The position numbers and the translations under genes are program-made. From positions 1,612,001 to 1,676,000 of the forward strand of contig OZ248539.1 of the NCBI GenBank assembly GCA_965234685.1: a stretch of 64,000 nt of DNA. The letters are read 5' to 3'. Below the pieces are notes generated by a model, which saw nothing but the letters and a program-made list of their open reading frames with translations, ran no database searches and was not told where the DNA came from. The DNA comes from Fimbriimonas planktonicus. Lineage in GTDB: Bacteria; Armatimonadota; Fimbriimonadia; Fimbriimonadales; Fimbriimonadaceae. Positions 44,531 to 52,809 of the stretch are shown one piece after another. The first letter of the stretch is position 1; the number at the start of each line of letters is the position of its first letter.

Positions 44531-44550
44531 AATATACCCTAGCAGGGTAT
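44531..44550 (-). promoter_or_regulatory. CsoR-like operator on the MerC promoter
   Basis: Perfect palindrome ATACCCTAGCAGGGTAT (44534-44550; 7-bp arms, spacer 3) overlaps the -10 TATATT (44531-44536, minus strand). ATACCC-GGGTAT is the known shape of CsoR/RcnR-type metal repressor sites. No repressor gene is in the window. The diverging DASS gene has its own -10 (TATAGT, 44580-44585). Confidence 0.6.
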
Positions 44551-44592
44551 CAGACTCCGTGCATTTCGGCCCAATCCGTTATAGTGAACACG

Positions 44593-46029
44593 ATGAAGAA
44601 ATGGCTCGCGCCCATCCTCATGGCCGGAGCGGCATATTGGGCACTCGCCGGGTTTGGCAGCGAAAAGGCGTCCATCGGCGCCCTCTTCGCGCTGACCGTT
44701 TCCCTTTGGATCACCGCGCCGATTCCCATCGCCGCCACTGCGCTACTGAGCACTTCCCTCCTCGTCCTCACGGGACGAGCAGGCGAAAAGATCGCCTTCG
44801 CGGCCTACGGCGATCCGATCGTTCCCCTCTTCATCGGCAGCTTCATCTTGGCGAAAGCCATGGAACTCACCGGACTCAGCGACCGATTTGCCTATTTCAT
44901 TCTCGTCCAAAAGTGGGCCAATCGGTCTCCGAAGGCCCTGCTGTGGGCGCTCGCGCTGATTCCCTGCGTGCTGTCGCTGATGGTCAGCAACACCGCGACC
45001 ACCGCGATGATGTTGCCCATCGGCTTATCGCTCCTTTCCGCCATCCAGGCCCGCGGGCTCGATAAGCCCTATGCCATCGCCGTCATGCTGATGCTCACCT
45101 GGGCCTCCAGCGTCGCCGTCGGCCTCCCCGTCGGCACCCCGCCCAACCTCATCGGCATCGGCCTCATCGAAAAAGCCACCGGAACCCGCATCGGCTTTAT
45201 CCAGTGGATGGCCTTCGGAATGCCCATCACCATCGTCACCCTGGCCGCATGCTGGGGCATTCTTTGGGTGCTCTACGGCAAAAACGCGCCAAACACCTCC
45301 GGCGCGGCAAAGGTCGCCGAAGAGGGCCAGGAATCAATGGGCAAGCTGCAGCCGAGCGAAAAGGCTGTGCTCGCCGCTTTCTCGGTCGCGCTTTTGGGCT
45401 GGATGCTCCCTGACCTTTTCGAACTCGCCCTTGGCAAAAAGCACGAGCTCACTTCCCTGCTCCAAACCCGCGTCCCGCCGTCCGTGCCCGCTCTCCTAGC
45501 CGTCGCGCTCCTCTTCGCCATCCCGTGCAAAGACCGCGATTTCGGCCGGGCCATCACCTGGAAGGAAGCCGCCACCATCGACTGGGGCACCATTCTGCTC
45601 TTCGCCGCCGGAATCGCCATGGGTCAATCCCTCTTCGAAACCGGCCTCGCCAAAGATCTCGGACAGCTTGCCGCCACCGCCGCCGGCGCGAAATCCGTCT
45701 GGGCGATCACTGCCCTTTGCACCGCTGCCGCCATCGTCTTGAGCGAGCTCGCCTCGAACACCGCTGCCGCGACGACCCTGGTTCCCGTCGCCATCGGCCT
45801 CGCGGAAAGTGCGGGCGTATCCGTCATTCCCCCCGCCCTAGGAGTCGCCATTGGCGCGTCTTTCGGCTTCATGCTGCCCGTGAGCACCGCGCCGAACGCG
45901 ATCGTCTACAGCTCGGGCCTCGTGCCTTCAAAAGAAATGGTGAAGGCAGGCCTGATTCTCGACGTTGTTGCCTTCGTCGTCATCGTCGCCTGCCTCTATC
46001 TCATCCTGCCGTCGCTCGGACTGGCCTAA
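44593..46029 (+). CDS. DASS family anion:sodium symporter
   Basis: 478 aa. ATG 44593 follows TATAGT by 7 nt. About 12 TM segments with the two SNT signature hairpins of SLC13/DASS carriers: VSNTATTAMMLPIGLSLL and SELASNTAAATTLVPVAIGLA, plus SFGFMLPVSTAPNAIVYSSG near the end. It couples Na+ to uptake of dicarboxylates, sulfate or similar divalent anions across the inner membrane; the substrate cannot be set. Divergent to the MerC gene with a 68-bp spacer. The adjacent converging gene starts its stop codon one base after this one ends. Confidence 0.92.
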   Translation: MKKWLAPILMAGAAYWALAGFGSEKASIGALFALTVSLWITAPIPIAATALLSTSLLVLTGRAGEKIAFAAYGDPIVPLFIGSFILAKAMELTGLSDRFAYFILVQKWANRSPKALLWALALIPCVLSLMVSNTATTAMMLPIGLSLLSAIQARGLDKPYAIAVMLMLTWASSVAVGLPVGTPPNLIGIGLIEKATGTRIGFIQWMAFGMPITIVTLAACWGILWVLYGKNAPNTSGAAKVAEEGQESMGKLQPSEKAVLAAFSVALLGWMLPDLFELALGKKHELTSLLQTRVPPSVPALLAVALLFAIPCKDRDFGRAITWKEAATIDWGTILLFAAGIAMGQSLFETGLAKDLGQLAATAAGAKSVWAITALCTAAAIVLSELASNTAAATTLVPVAIGLAESAGVSVIPPALGVAIGASFGFMLPVSTAPNAIVYSSGLVPSKEMVKAGLILDVVAFVVIVACLYLILPSLGLA

Positions 46030-46965
46030 CTACGACTTCTTCCAGCCCCATTCGATGTACTGGGTCTCGAACGAGCCATCGTCGAACAGGTCGAGAACTC
46101 GGTAGCCGGGGTTGAAGCCGCCGTTCGCGCCGTTCCACCAGCCGCCGCAAACCGCACCGCCGCACATGTAGCTGACGCCGCTGAAGTCGACTCGGTCGAC
46201 CATGTGGATGTGGCCGCTTAGGGCGATCTTGACGTGCTTGTGCTGGCCGAACAGGGCTCGCAGCTCGTCGCTGTTCTTGGTCATCAAGTTACCGCCGACC
46301 GTCCAATCGCCCTTCGTTTTATCGTAGGCTCCGGCCAGCAAGGTGATGCTCAGAATCGGAATGTGGCTGGTGATGACCGTCGGCTTGTTGGTGCTTTGCA
46401 GGTCTTGCTTCAGCCATTCCATCTGCTCCGGCTCTACCAATCCGTTGTAGCCATCCGGCGTCAGCAGGATGTTGTCGAGCACGACAAAGTGCCAACCCGC
46501 TTGGTCGAACGAATAGTAAGGCTTCGGAAGCTCGAAGAGGTCAGTGAACCAGCGCTTGCCCCACTGCCGCTCGGACCCGGTGGTGTTGCTGTCCTTCTTA
46601 TTCCAACCCCAAACGTCGTGGTTGCCCAGGCAAGGCTTGATCGGCACGTTCGTTTCCGCCTTCGTGACCTTCGTAAACAGGTCCCACTGCGTCTTCGTCC
46701 GCGCTTCGGTCTGGGCGTAGGCGTCCATGATGAGGTCGCCGCCGGCGAGGATCAGGTCGACCTTCGGCTTCTGCCCCATCGCGTGCTTTAGGGCCTTGGC
46801 CGACCCTTCGGTTGCCGAGAGCTCGGGCTGAATGTGAAAGTCCGTCATGTGCGCCACGCGCAGAGCCCGCCGCTTCGGAGCAAGCGCCATTGCGGGCTGG
46901 ATGAGCAGCCCGGTCGCCGCCGCCCCGGCGGCCAGAAGAAGCTGTCTTCGAGAAGTGTCTGCCAT
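46030..46965 (-). CDS. Tat-exported metallophosphoesterase
   Basis: 311 aa. ATG 46965 is 6 nt after TAAACT. Twin-arginine signal TSRRQLLLAAGAAATG. Calcineurin-type metal motifs in order: TDFHI (D-x-H), AGGDLI, GNHDVW, SHIPI and SGHIHMVD. Binuclear-metal phosphoesterase exported folded; the substrate (cyclic nucleotide, lipid head group or other) is unknown. The Tat signal implies that metal loading occurs in the cytoplasm. Confidence 0.93.
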   Translation of the reverse strand: MADTSRRQLLLAAGAAATGLLIQPAMALAPKRRALRVAHMTDFHIQPELSATEGSAKALKHAMGQKPKVDLILAGGDLIMDAYAQTEARTKTQWDLFTKVTKAETNVPIKPCLGNHDVWGWNKKDSNTTGSERQWGKRWFTDLFELPKPYYSFDQAGWHFVVLDNILLTPDGYNGLVEPEQMEWLKQDLQSTNKPTVITSHIPILSITLLAGAYDKTKGDWTVGGNLMTKNSDELRALFGQHKHVKIALSGHIHMVDRVDFSGVSYMCGGAVCGGWWNGANGGFNPGYRVLDLFDDGSFETQYIEWGWKKS

Positions 46966-47083
46966 GAGCGCAGTTTAGTTCAGGCGCTGGTGCCCTAACG
47001 TTCTCTTAATCTTCCATTGGCTGCGGTCGTAGTTTTCTCGGACCGGCAGAACCCCCAACAAAGGCAAACTGTCCGAGAGACCA

Positions 47084-47350
47084 ATGAAAGCGAATTTTGT
47101 TGTGAAAACGGCCGTTTGGGTGATCGCCGTTGGGCTCTGGCTCGTCACCGGCATCGCGGGCTTGGTGTTCTTCATCCGACTCACGCTCGCGATTCCGACC
47201 GCGTTCAGCGCCGACACGTCCCGACCGAGCGATGCCGTCATGGAAAATGCCTTTAATGTAGGTAGCACGGCGTCCCCGTACGCCATCATGGCCACCATCT
47301 GCGCCATCGCCTGGACCGTGTTCTGCAAGTCTCAAGCCGCCAAGAGCTAA
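47084..47350 (+). CDS. Small two-TM membrane protein
   Basis: 88 aa. Two hydrophobic segments (VKTAVWVIAVGLWLVTGIAGLVFFI and SPYAIMATICAIAWTVFC) separated by a short polar loop. No known motif. AAACT lies about 15 nt upstream of the ATG and a purine-rich GAGAGA could serve as ribosome site. It marks the last typical GC-rich gene before the AT-richer island. Confidence 0.6.
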   Translation: MKANFVVKTAVWVIAVGLWLVTGIAGLVFFIRLTLAIPTAFSADTSRPSDAVMENAFNVGSTASPYAIMATICAIAWTVFCKSQAAKS

Positions 47351-47439
47351 TGTTGTAATTTTTGATCAACTGCGAAGTCAGGCTGGAGCACTCTGCGGCG
47401 GCGATTAAGAACGTCGGTAGGTTCACCTGGCTCGGCCAT
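47347..47439 (-). CDS. Possible 30-aa small protein
   Basis: Short frame starting MAEPGEPTDVLNRRRR and ending DFAVDQKLQH, with a weak GAGGTC ribosome site. It lies 25 bp after the hypothetical gene at 47464 on the same strand and overlaps the end of the opposite-strand gene by 4 bp. It is too short to judge from sequence alone; a conserved RRRR cluster is the only notable feature. Confidence 0.25.
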   Translation of the reverse strand: MAEPGEPTDVLNRRRRVLQPDFAVDQKLQH

Positions 47440-47463
47440 TCTGACCTCGAAACTTGAACAGTT

Positions 47464-47817
47464 CTATGCCTTCCGGATTTTGACCACAAATCCGGCCGTT
47501 TCTTTGCAAATCTCTACGTTCTTCTGGTTGCACGACACATCTTCATAAGTGCCCTCGCACAAAAGAGTTGATTCATCTTTCCATGAGACCTCTGGAGCAC
47601 CAGAGTGACAGTGAACAAAGACAAGAATCCAAGCTTGTCCAAACAGTGCCTGACCTGAGGGCACGACAAACAGCTCATAGTTCGAACTACCGCTTGGCAC
47701 TAAGACGGCATCCGAGATTCCCTGCGGGCTCATCACACGGCTATGCTCGACAAACTCCTTAAAGTGAGGGTTCGAGTTTGAGCCGAAGATCATCTGAACA
47801 AATCTGTTTACTTGCAC
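47464..47817 (-). CDS. Hypothetical protein
   Basis: 117 aa, GTG start, no signal sequence. Beta-rich (ELFVVPSGQALFGQAWILVFVHC, FVVKIRKA) with four Cys, probably a small globular domain. AT-richer than neighbours to the left. The GTG start is preceded at 6 nt by TACACG, a poor -10. Its 5' end overlaps the 3' end of the PIN/NYN-like fragment in another frame, which suggests that the region was rearranged. No function assigned. Confidence 0.45.
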   Translation of the reverse strand: MQVNRFVQMIFGSNSNPHFKEFVEHSRVMSPQGISDAVLVPSGSSNYELFVVPSGQALFGQAWILVFVHCHSGAPEVSWKDESTLLCEGTYEDVSCNQKNVEICKETAGFVVKIRKA

Positions 47818-47939
47818 AACAGCCGTGTAACGAACCGCCCGATCGGTGACGACGCTCCAATCGAAGCCTCAGCAGGAACGGCGCCCATATGGAGAGAGCT
47901 CACGTTCTCATAGTCAACTAACACAAAGTTGATGCGCAT
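47808..47939 (-). pseudogene. Fragment starting like a PIN/NYN-domain protein
   Basis: 43-codon frame whose first 16 residues, MRINFVLVDYENVSSL, match the opening strand of PIN/NYN-like nuclease proteins (hydrophobic strand then DYENV), while the remaining residues (HMGAVPAEASIG) match nothing and the frame soon ends. It is probably the start of a lost gene fused to unrelated sequence. TAGAAT lies 12 nt upstream of the ATG. Confidence 0.45.
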
Positions 47940-48066
47940 TTTGCTGACCCCATTCTAGCGATTCGGTCGCGCAACCGGAAGAAGCCCGCAGCTGCCGGTC
48001 CTCGCGCGCCGGGAGCTTCTGGCCAGAATCTCGTAGACTTCAAGGAAGTAGCAAAGAGCACCGATC

Positions 48067-48480
48067 ATGGAAAAACTGAAGCGATACTCGGCCTGGTTCT
48101 ATGCGGCGGCGATTTATAACGCGGTCTGGGGCGCGTTTGTCGTCCTCTGGCCCGAAGGCTATTTCAAGATTCTGAACCTGCCGATGCCCAACTACCTGCC
48201 GATTTGGCAAGGCATGGGAATGGTGGTCGGGGTGTATGCGCTCGGCTATTGGCTCATCGCCCGCGACCCCGTCCGCTATGGCCCCTTCGTCTGGGTCGGC
48301 CTCGCCGGAAAACTCTTCGGCCCCATCGGCCTCGTCTTCGCCGCCCTAAAAGGCGACCTCCCCTGGTCCTTCGGCTGGATCAACCTCACCAACGACATCA
48401 TCTGGCTTCCCGCATTCATTGCGTTCAGCTTGGATCTGGTGCGGTTCGAGCGCAACCAGCATCATCAGATAATTGAGTAA
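48067..48480 (+). CDS. Small four-TM membrane protein
   Basis: 137 aa with four TM segments: WFYAAAIYNAVWGAFVVLW, PIWQGMGMVVGVYALGYWLIA, YGPFVWVGLAGKLFGPIGLVFA and INLTNDIIWLPAFIAFSLDLV. The compact hairpin arrangement and the first-helix Asn-Trp pattern are common in small alkane-degradation-type or DoxX-like proteins, but I do not assign one. GC-rich composition unlike the Hsp70 genes that follow on the opposite strand, so it may be a core gene inside or beside the island. TAGACT lies about 30 nt upstream of the start. Confidence 0.7.
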   Translation: MEKLKRYSAWFYAAAIYNAVWGAFVVLWPEGYFKILNLPMPNYLPIWQGMGMVVGVYALGYWLIARDPVRYGPFVWVGLAGKLFGPIGLVFAALKGDLPWSFGWINLTNDIIWLPAFIAFSLDLVRFERNQHHQIIE

Positions 48481-48487
48481 AACCAGT

Positions 48488-49801
48488 TCAATTCTCGATT
48501 ACCCAAATCCCAAAGAAAAAATTTAGCGCGTACAATCCGTGCCATCGAGTAATTTGAAATAGACTTACGAACAAAGCAACTAGAAGAACTCCGGGAAGAA
48601 TACAGCCGCCAGAGCTAGTTGCAACATTTTCCCGTCTTGGTGTATACCCCTGCACACCGATTTCGATGATTCTTGGTAAAACATTTCTAATCACTTCGCA
48701 TGCATTTGGATACATTGATTCGCAAACTCGGATCGCGTTACGAATGTCCGTTTGGGACCAGGTCGCGGCCGCTTCAATAAGTGCATCACCATAGTCGTCC
48801 GGAAAGTCGAAACCTAGTCTTTTGTGCACCGTGAATGCTAGTAAGGTAGGTACAACCCTTGGCTCAATGGACTCATCATTCTTCATTCTGTCAGCCTCTC
48901 GATCGGCCTTTGCATGTAGTTCCAGCTCGGAAATCGCCGCTTCAGCTTTACCAAAATCGTTGTTAATCTTACGAGCAGCTCGAATAAAGTACTCAGCGTC
49001 TTGAAAGTTCTTGTAATCTTGAACCAACATCACCGCAGTTCGGAGGAACCGAGAAGCGGCGTACGAGCGAGACTCTTCATCGTCTGGAAGCACCGACGAG
49101 ACTCGCTCGGCAACTTGAGAAATTTTTTGTTTCTGACCGGAAAGAAGGTATACGACCGTCAACTCCATTAATGCATCAATGTCCCCGACGTCAGTTTGAC
49201 CGTCCGCGGCTACCGCATCCTCTATGGCGGCTTCTGCCTCTTCAAAACGGCTTTCCGATGTGTAGAGCCGGGCCAAAGACAGGTGATGCTCCGCATTAAA
49301 GGACTCCAGTTCAATTGCCCTACGAAACCAGCGCTCTGCGTCATGCTTGTGATCATCAATTTCTTTAAGCACATGACCAAAGTTAGCAGCGTAGAGGGCG
49401 GAAGTCGGCGCTTCGCTCGTTAATCTTTCGAAATGGCGGATAGCCTCCTTATGGTTTTCTTGATAATGCCAGCATAATCCCAGTAAATTTCGAGCGGCAT
49501 AGCTCTTGGGGTGCAACGCTAAAATTTCTTTAAAACTTCTTATTGCCTCGTCGTAGTCCTCATCTTGCATTGAGGCATGACCCATTTCAAACAGAGCCTC
49601 GATCTCCTCTCCGAAATGCAACTGCGCGTCGTAGTCAGCGCGCGCAACGCTATCAAGCAGGATGCCCTTTGCCTCGTTTAGGCGTTGATTCATTTCGGGA
49701 TCCGAATCTGGAGGATGTAATCGGACCATTCTAGCCCAAGCACGCTTAATCGCTTGCTCATCGGCCGTTGATGGCGTATCTAGAAGCTCATAGTATGTCA
49801 T
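48488..49801 (-). CDS. J-domain / TPR / C-terminal TM protein (Hsp70 partner)
   Basis: 437 aa. Residues 1-60 are a J-domain (MTYYELLDTPSTADEQAIKRAW, LNEAKGILLDSVARADYD), but the HPD tripeptide reads LHPPDSDPE, with an extra Pro. Residues about 65-300 are TPR-like helical pairs (YDEAIRSFKEILALHPKSYAARNLLGLCW, AERWFRRAIELESFNAEHHLSLARLY). The end (residues 397-437) is hydrophobic (CILPGVLLVALFVSLFQIT) and should anchor it in the membrane. Its ATG directly abuts the stop of the Hsp70 gene (TAAATG), so it is the third gene of a coupled trio. Family role: delivers clients to Hsp70 and stimulates its ATPase. AT-richer than the chromosome around it. Confidence 0.85.
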   Translation of the reverse strand: MTYYELLDTPSTADEQAIKRAWARMVRLHPPDSDPEMNQRLNEAKGILLDSVARADYDAQLHFGEEIEALFEMGHASMQDEDYDEAIRSFKEILALHPKSYAARNLLGLCWHYQENHKEAIRHFERLTSEAPTSALYAANFGHVLKEIDDHKHDAERWFRRAIELESFNAEHHLSLARLYTSESRFEEAEAAIEDAVAADGQTDVGDIDALMELTVVYLLSGQKQKISQVAERVSSVLPDDEESRSYAASRFLRTAVMLVQDYKNFQDAEYFIRAARKINNDFGKAEAAISELELHAKADREADRMKNDESIEPRVVPTLLAFTVHKRLGFDFPDDYGDALIEAAATWSQTDIRNAIRVCESMYPNACEVIRNVLPRIIEIGVQGYTPRRENVATSSGGCILPGVLLVALFVSLFQITRWHGLYALNFFFGIWVIEN

Positions 49802-51511
49802 TTAGATATCCGCCAAAAGATCCGTCAATCTATCTCGAGAATCTTGAGTCTTTTCGACATCGTTGTCAGCAATCGCGAGTTTAAGCTGCTCTAATGCGGC
49901 TTCAATATGCTCAGCACTATCCGGCTTGGTTGACAATACGGACTCAGCTCTGTTTATCAATTTTGAGTTCCGGTCTGCCAAAGGAGACTGCTGCCAGAGT
50001 GTATCAACCGCACTGGACGCCCCCATCATTGAGAGAGCGTCATTGCTAAACTGAGCCGTATTTAGTTGGACTGTGCACTCTCGATCCGTTCCTACAATTT
50101 TTGCACTTACACGAATAATGTGGCTTTCGTCATAGCGAAGTTCAACGTCAACAGCACGTGGCTCACCGGTTGTAGACGGTGGAATCTCTCCAATGACACC
50201 GGTGGCTCCGGTTGAGATGGCGTCTTGAGCCAGCAGAGGCCCAGTGCCGTCAGCTTGGTACACCGAAAAAACTGCCTCATCTTGATCTAACCTTCTAAGG
50301 GAGTACCGGTTGGTCCGAAAGAACGGAATCCCGGCGCCAGCGGGCATTAGTTCATCGAACACGACCATCTCGCGATCGCCAACAAATTCAACACAATCTA
50401 TTCCAAGGCGATACGTTGAAACATCCTGAACTACCACAGAATGACGGTCCACAGAACCAGTCTTCAGACCAGCCGAAATTGCTGCTCCCAGCGAAACGGC
50501 AAGATCTCTGTCAACGCCAGTCTCGGCCCTCAGCCCCAAGTGCGCTTCGACCCGGTTTTGCACACGTGGTATGTAACAAGTCCCACCTACGAGCAGTAGC
50601 TTTTGAATGTGCTGAACGTCCACTCCTGCCTTTTCTAGACATGAATCTACTTTAGCAATCGCTCGGTCAATCAAGGGATCGACAAGCGACTCAAAAATGG
50701 CCCGGTCAACGGTGAAATTCAAGTCCGTTACTCCATCAAAATTTGCAACGTACACTGTTGTCAATTCTTTCAGTGAGAGATCCTTTTTCGCAATCTCAAC
50801 AGCTTTTTTCAGAGCCTCGTAAGCACTCGTTTGCTCAATTGGAATCTCGAATCCTGTATTTGCGCAAATATAACTTATCAGCAAATCATCTACGTCCTTC
50901 CCGCCAAGCTTTCGATCACCGTCAGTAGCACGGACATCAAGAACGCCGGCCATCATTTCGATGATTGTTACGTCTAGCGTCCCGCCGCCAAAGTCAAACA
51001 CGAGCAGCATGTTCTCATCATCAAGGCGATTAATGCCATACGCAAGAGCTGCGGCTACGGGCTCGGAGATGAGTCTGAGTGGTCGAATACCTGCTAGCAA
51101 TGCAGCTTTTTCTGTCGCACGTCTGGGCAAGTCGCTGAAGTATGCGGGGACCGTTATTACTGCCTCGAGAACTGGCTGTCCACTTGCAGCTTCACCCAAC
51201 GAGGCCATTTTTTTGAGCACGAGCGCGCCTACTTCCTCTGGAAGCAGCTGGTAATTTCCAATTTTAAAGCGTCGTTCCTCTCCAATATGACGTTTTGCTT
51301 CACGAATTTTGTGTTCCGGAAGTCCTTCATCCACCGCTTCGACACCAACTAAAAGTTCTGCACCATTATGGCTTAGGGCAACTACTGACGGTACTATCGG
51401 CGTTTTGTTGCGTGGATGGAGATCGTTTATGGCCATAGGTTTGCCATTTAAAATGAAGCTGATTTCGCTTGTCGATGTACCAAGGTCAATTCCAAATGCG
51501 ATTTTACTCAT
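49802..51511 (-). CDS. Hsp70 (DnaK-like) chaperone
   Basis: 569 aa, shorter than DnaK (about 640). ATPase domain: FGIDLGTSTSEISF (phosphate loop 1), VITVPAYFSDLPRRATEKAALLAG, VFDFGGGTLDVTIIE (phosphate loop 2, about residue 173) and LLLVGGTCYIPRVQ (adenosine motif). The substrate-binding part (about 370-490) has TYRLGIDCVEF and FFRTNRYSL. The lid is reduced to about 80 helical residues, and there is no C-terminal EEVD/KKK-type tail. GTSTSE replaces the usual GTTNS, which marks a specialised subfamily rather than the housekeeping DnaK. It overlaps the GrpE-like gene by 4 bp (ATGA) and lies directly before the J-protein. Confidence 0.93.
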   Translation of the reverse strand: MSKIAFGIDLGTSTSEISFILNGKPMAINDLHPRNKTPIVPSVVALSHNGAELLVGVEAVDEGLPEHKIREAKRHIGEERRFKIGNYQLLPEEVGALVLKKMASLGEAASGQPVLEAVITVPAYFSDLPRRATEKAALLAGIRPLRLISEPVAAALAYGINRLDDENMLLVFDFGGGTLDVTIIEMMAGVLDVRATDGDRKLGGKDVDDLLISYICANTGFEIPIEQTSAYEALKKAVEIAKKDLSLKELTTVYVANFDGVTDLNFTVDRAIFESLVDPLIDRAIAKVDSCLEKAGVDVQHIQKLLLVGGTCYIPRVQNRVEAHLGLRAETGVDRDLAVSLGAAISAGLKTGSVDRHSVVVQDVSTYRLGIDCVEFVGDREMVVFDELMPAGAGIPFFRTNRYSLRRLDQDEAVFSVYQADGTGPLLAQDAISTGATGVIGEIPPSTTGEPRAVDVELRYDESHIIRVSAKIVGTDRECTVQLNTAQFSNDALSMMGASSAVDTLWQQSPLADRNSKLINRAESVLSTKPDSAEHIEAALEQLKLAIADNDVEKTQDSRDRLTDLLADI

Positions 51512-52809
51512 ATCTTTTCTAATGCGATTTCTACCTTTGCCTGGCGAATTACGGCATCTCCACGTCTATATCCAGGCTCAATGACACGTGTTACAACACC
51601 TGATCTAAACTCTTCCGTTGGACCAACGACTACTTCAATTCGATGCAAATTGCTAATGTGCTGTTCGCCTGGACTTGGACGAATTTCATCTAAGCCTAAG
51701 CGTTTTGACAGATGGAGGATTTGGGTTTGTGCGCGACTCCAGACTCCGGCAATTTCAGAGTTCACTTGATGATGATCTATTGCGCGCTGAACGCCATCCA
51801 GATAGTCGATGATAAGTTCATCCCAGGCCTCGAGCGACTTCTGACGCCGAGCTAATTCCTGTCGTAACTCGATATTTTGGAGATTATTCGTCTCCGACAG
51901 CTTCCGAACTGTCTCTTCAATTTCCTGACTAACGTAGTCCAACCTCCGTTGAAGTGCTTTTGCCTGATCCTTCCAAACAGCGAGGTCGGCGTCATCCTGC
52001 ACCCTATCAGGTTCATTTCCAGGTCTAGGTATTTGTATTGACTGTTGCTTTCGAAATGCTGCGAAGTATCCGCATCCTGCCCCTAACAGCGCAGCGACAG
52101 CTATGAGCAATGGCCAGATAAAACTGAGTTCCGGTGATCTTTGCACGCTAGCTACCGATCTCGGTACGGATTTGAAGTTACTAGATTCCTCCGGCTGCGG
52201 GCGACCCATTGGAAGTCGAGTTACCGTCCCTTTGAATAAGCTAGGCTTAGTCAGAACCGTCAGTTGAATGGATCGATCCTTCGGCAATGCCGGTATCAGA
52301 ATTGTTCGTTTTTCCGGGTTTTCAAACCCGTCGACAGTACCATCGCCTCCGGCTAAAGATCCGGAGCCATCTACCGGCAAAATACTTGCTCCGGGTGCAA
52401 ATACAACCACGGGCCCTTGAGCCTCCCGTCCAACTTGTCGCAAAATAAACTCGATGTCACGCCCGCCTTTGCTATTCGGGGCTTGTGAAACTGGCAACGC
52501 TGATGCTAGTTCTTCGATTGGAACTTCAACGGGCGAACCCCATACGGACATTTCCGCAGCGTAGACACGAACTCGATCCTCGCGGGCACCCACTTCGGCC
52601 ATTAGTTCTAAAATCTTTCGGCTCGTACCGGCAGCTAGCTGAGGGTCTCCGCCAAAGTGGCCAGTAGTAACTACAATTGACCACGTCGTTGCACCCGCGA
52701 GAGGTACCTTCGCGACCGTCCGAAGCCACGCCGCGTCCTCTGATGCCTGGGCCAAGAAGCCCATGCAAAATGTTACGAGAGAAACAACAAAGCGAGCAGT
52801 GCTACGCAC
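51508..52809 (-). CDS. Transmembrane GrpE-like exchange factor with extracytoplasmic domain
   Basis: 433 aa. The GTG start is 6 nt after TAAACT (leaderless). Signal peptide 1-22 (VVSLVTFCMGFLAQA); extracytoplasmic domain about 25-225 with alternating strands and helices (TTWSIVVTTGHFGG, GGRDIEFILRQVG, GPVVVFAPGAS) that recalls a VWA fold without its metal-binding DxSxS; TM 229-251 (FIWPLLIAVAALLGAGCGYFA); coiled coil about 275-345; and residues 385-430 resembling the GrpE beta-wing (NLHRIEVVVGPTEE, GVVTRVIEPGYRRGDAVIRQAKVEIA). GrpE exchanges ADP for ATP on DnaK. A cytoplasmic GrpE head on a membrane sensor is the key inference. First gene of the trio. Confidence 0.8.
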   Translation of the reverse strand: MRSTARFVVSLVTFCMGFLAQASEDAAWLRTVAKVPLAGATTWSIVVTTGHFGGDPQLAAGTSRKILELMAEVGAREDRVRVYAAEMSVWGSPVEVPIEELASALPVSQAPNSKGGRDIEFILRQVGREAQGPVVVFAPGASILPVDGSGSLAGGDGTVDGFENPEKRTILIPALPKDRSIQLTVLTKPSLFKGTVTRLPMGRPQPEESSNFKSVPRSVASVQRSPELSFIWPLLIAVAALLGAGCGYFAAFRKQQSIQIPRPGNEPDRVQDDADLAVWKDQAKALQRRLDYVSQEIEETVRKLSETNNLQNIELRQELARRQKSLEAWDELIIDYLDGVQRAIDHHQVNSEIAGVWSRAQTQILHLSKRLGLDEIRPSPGEQHISNLHRIEVVVGPTEEFRSGVVTRVIEPGYRRGDAVIRQAKVEIALEKI

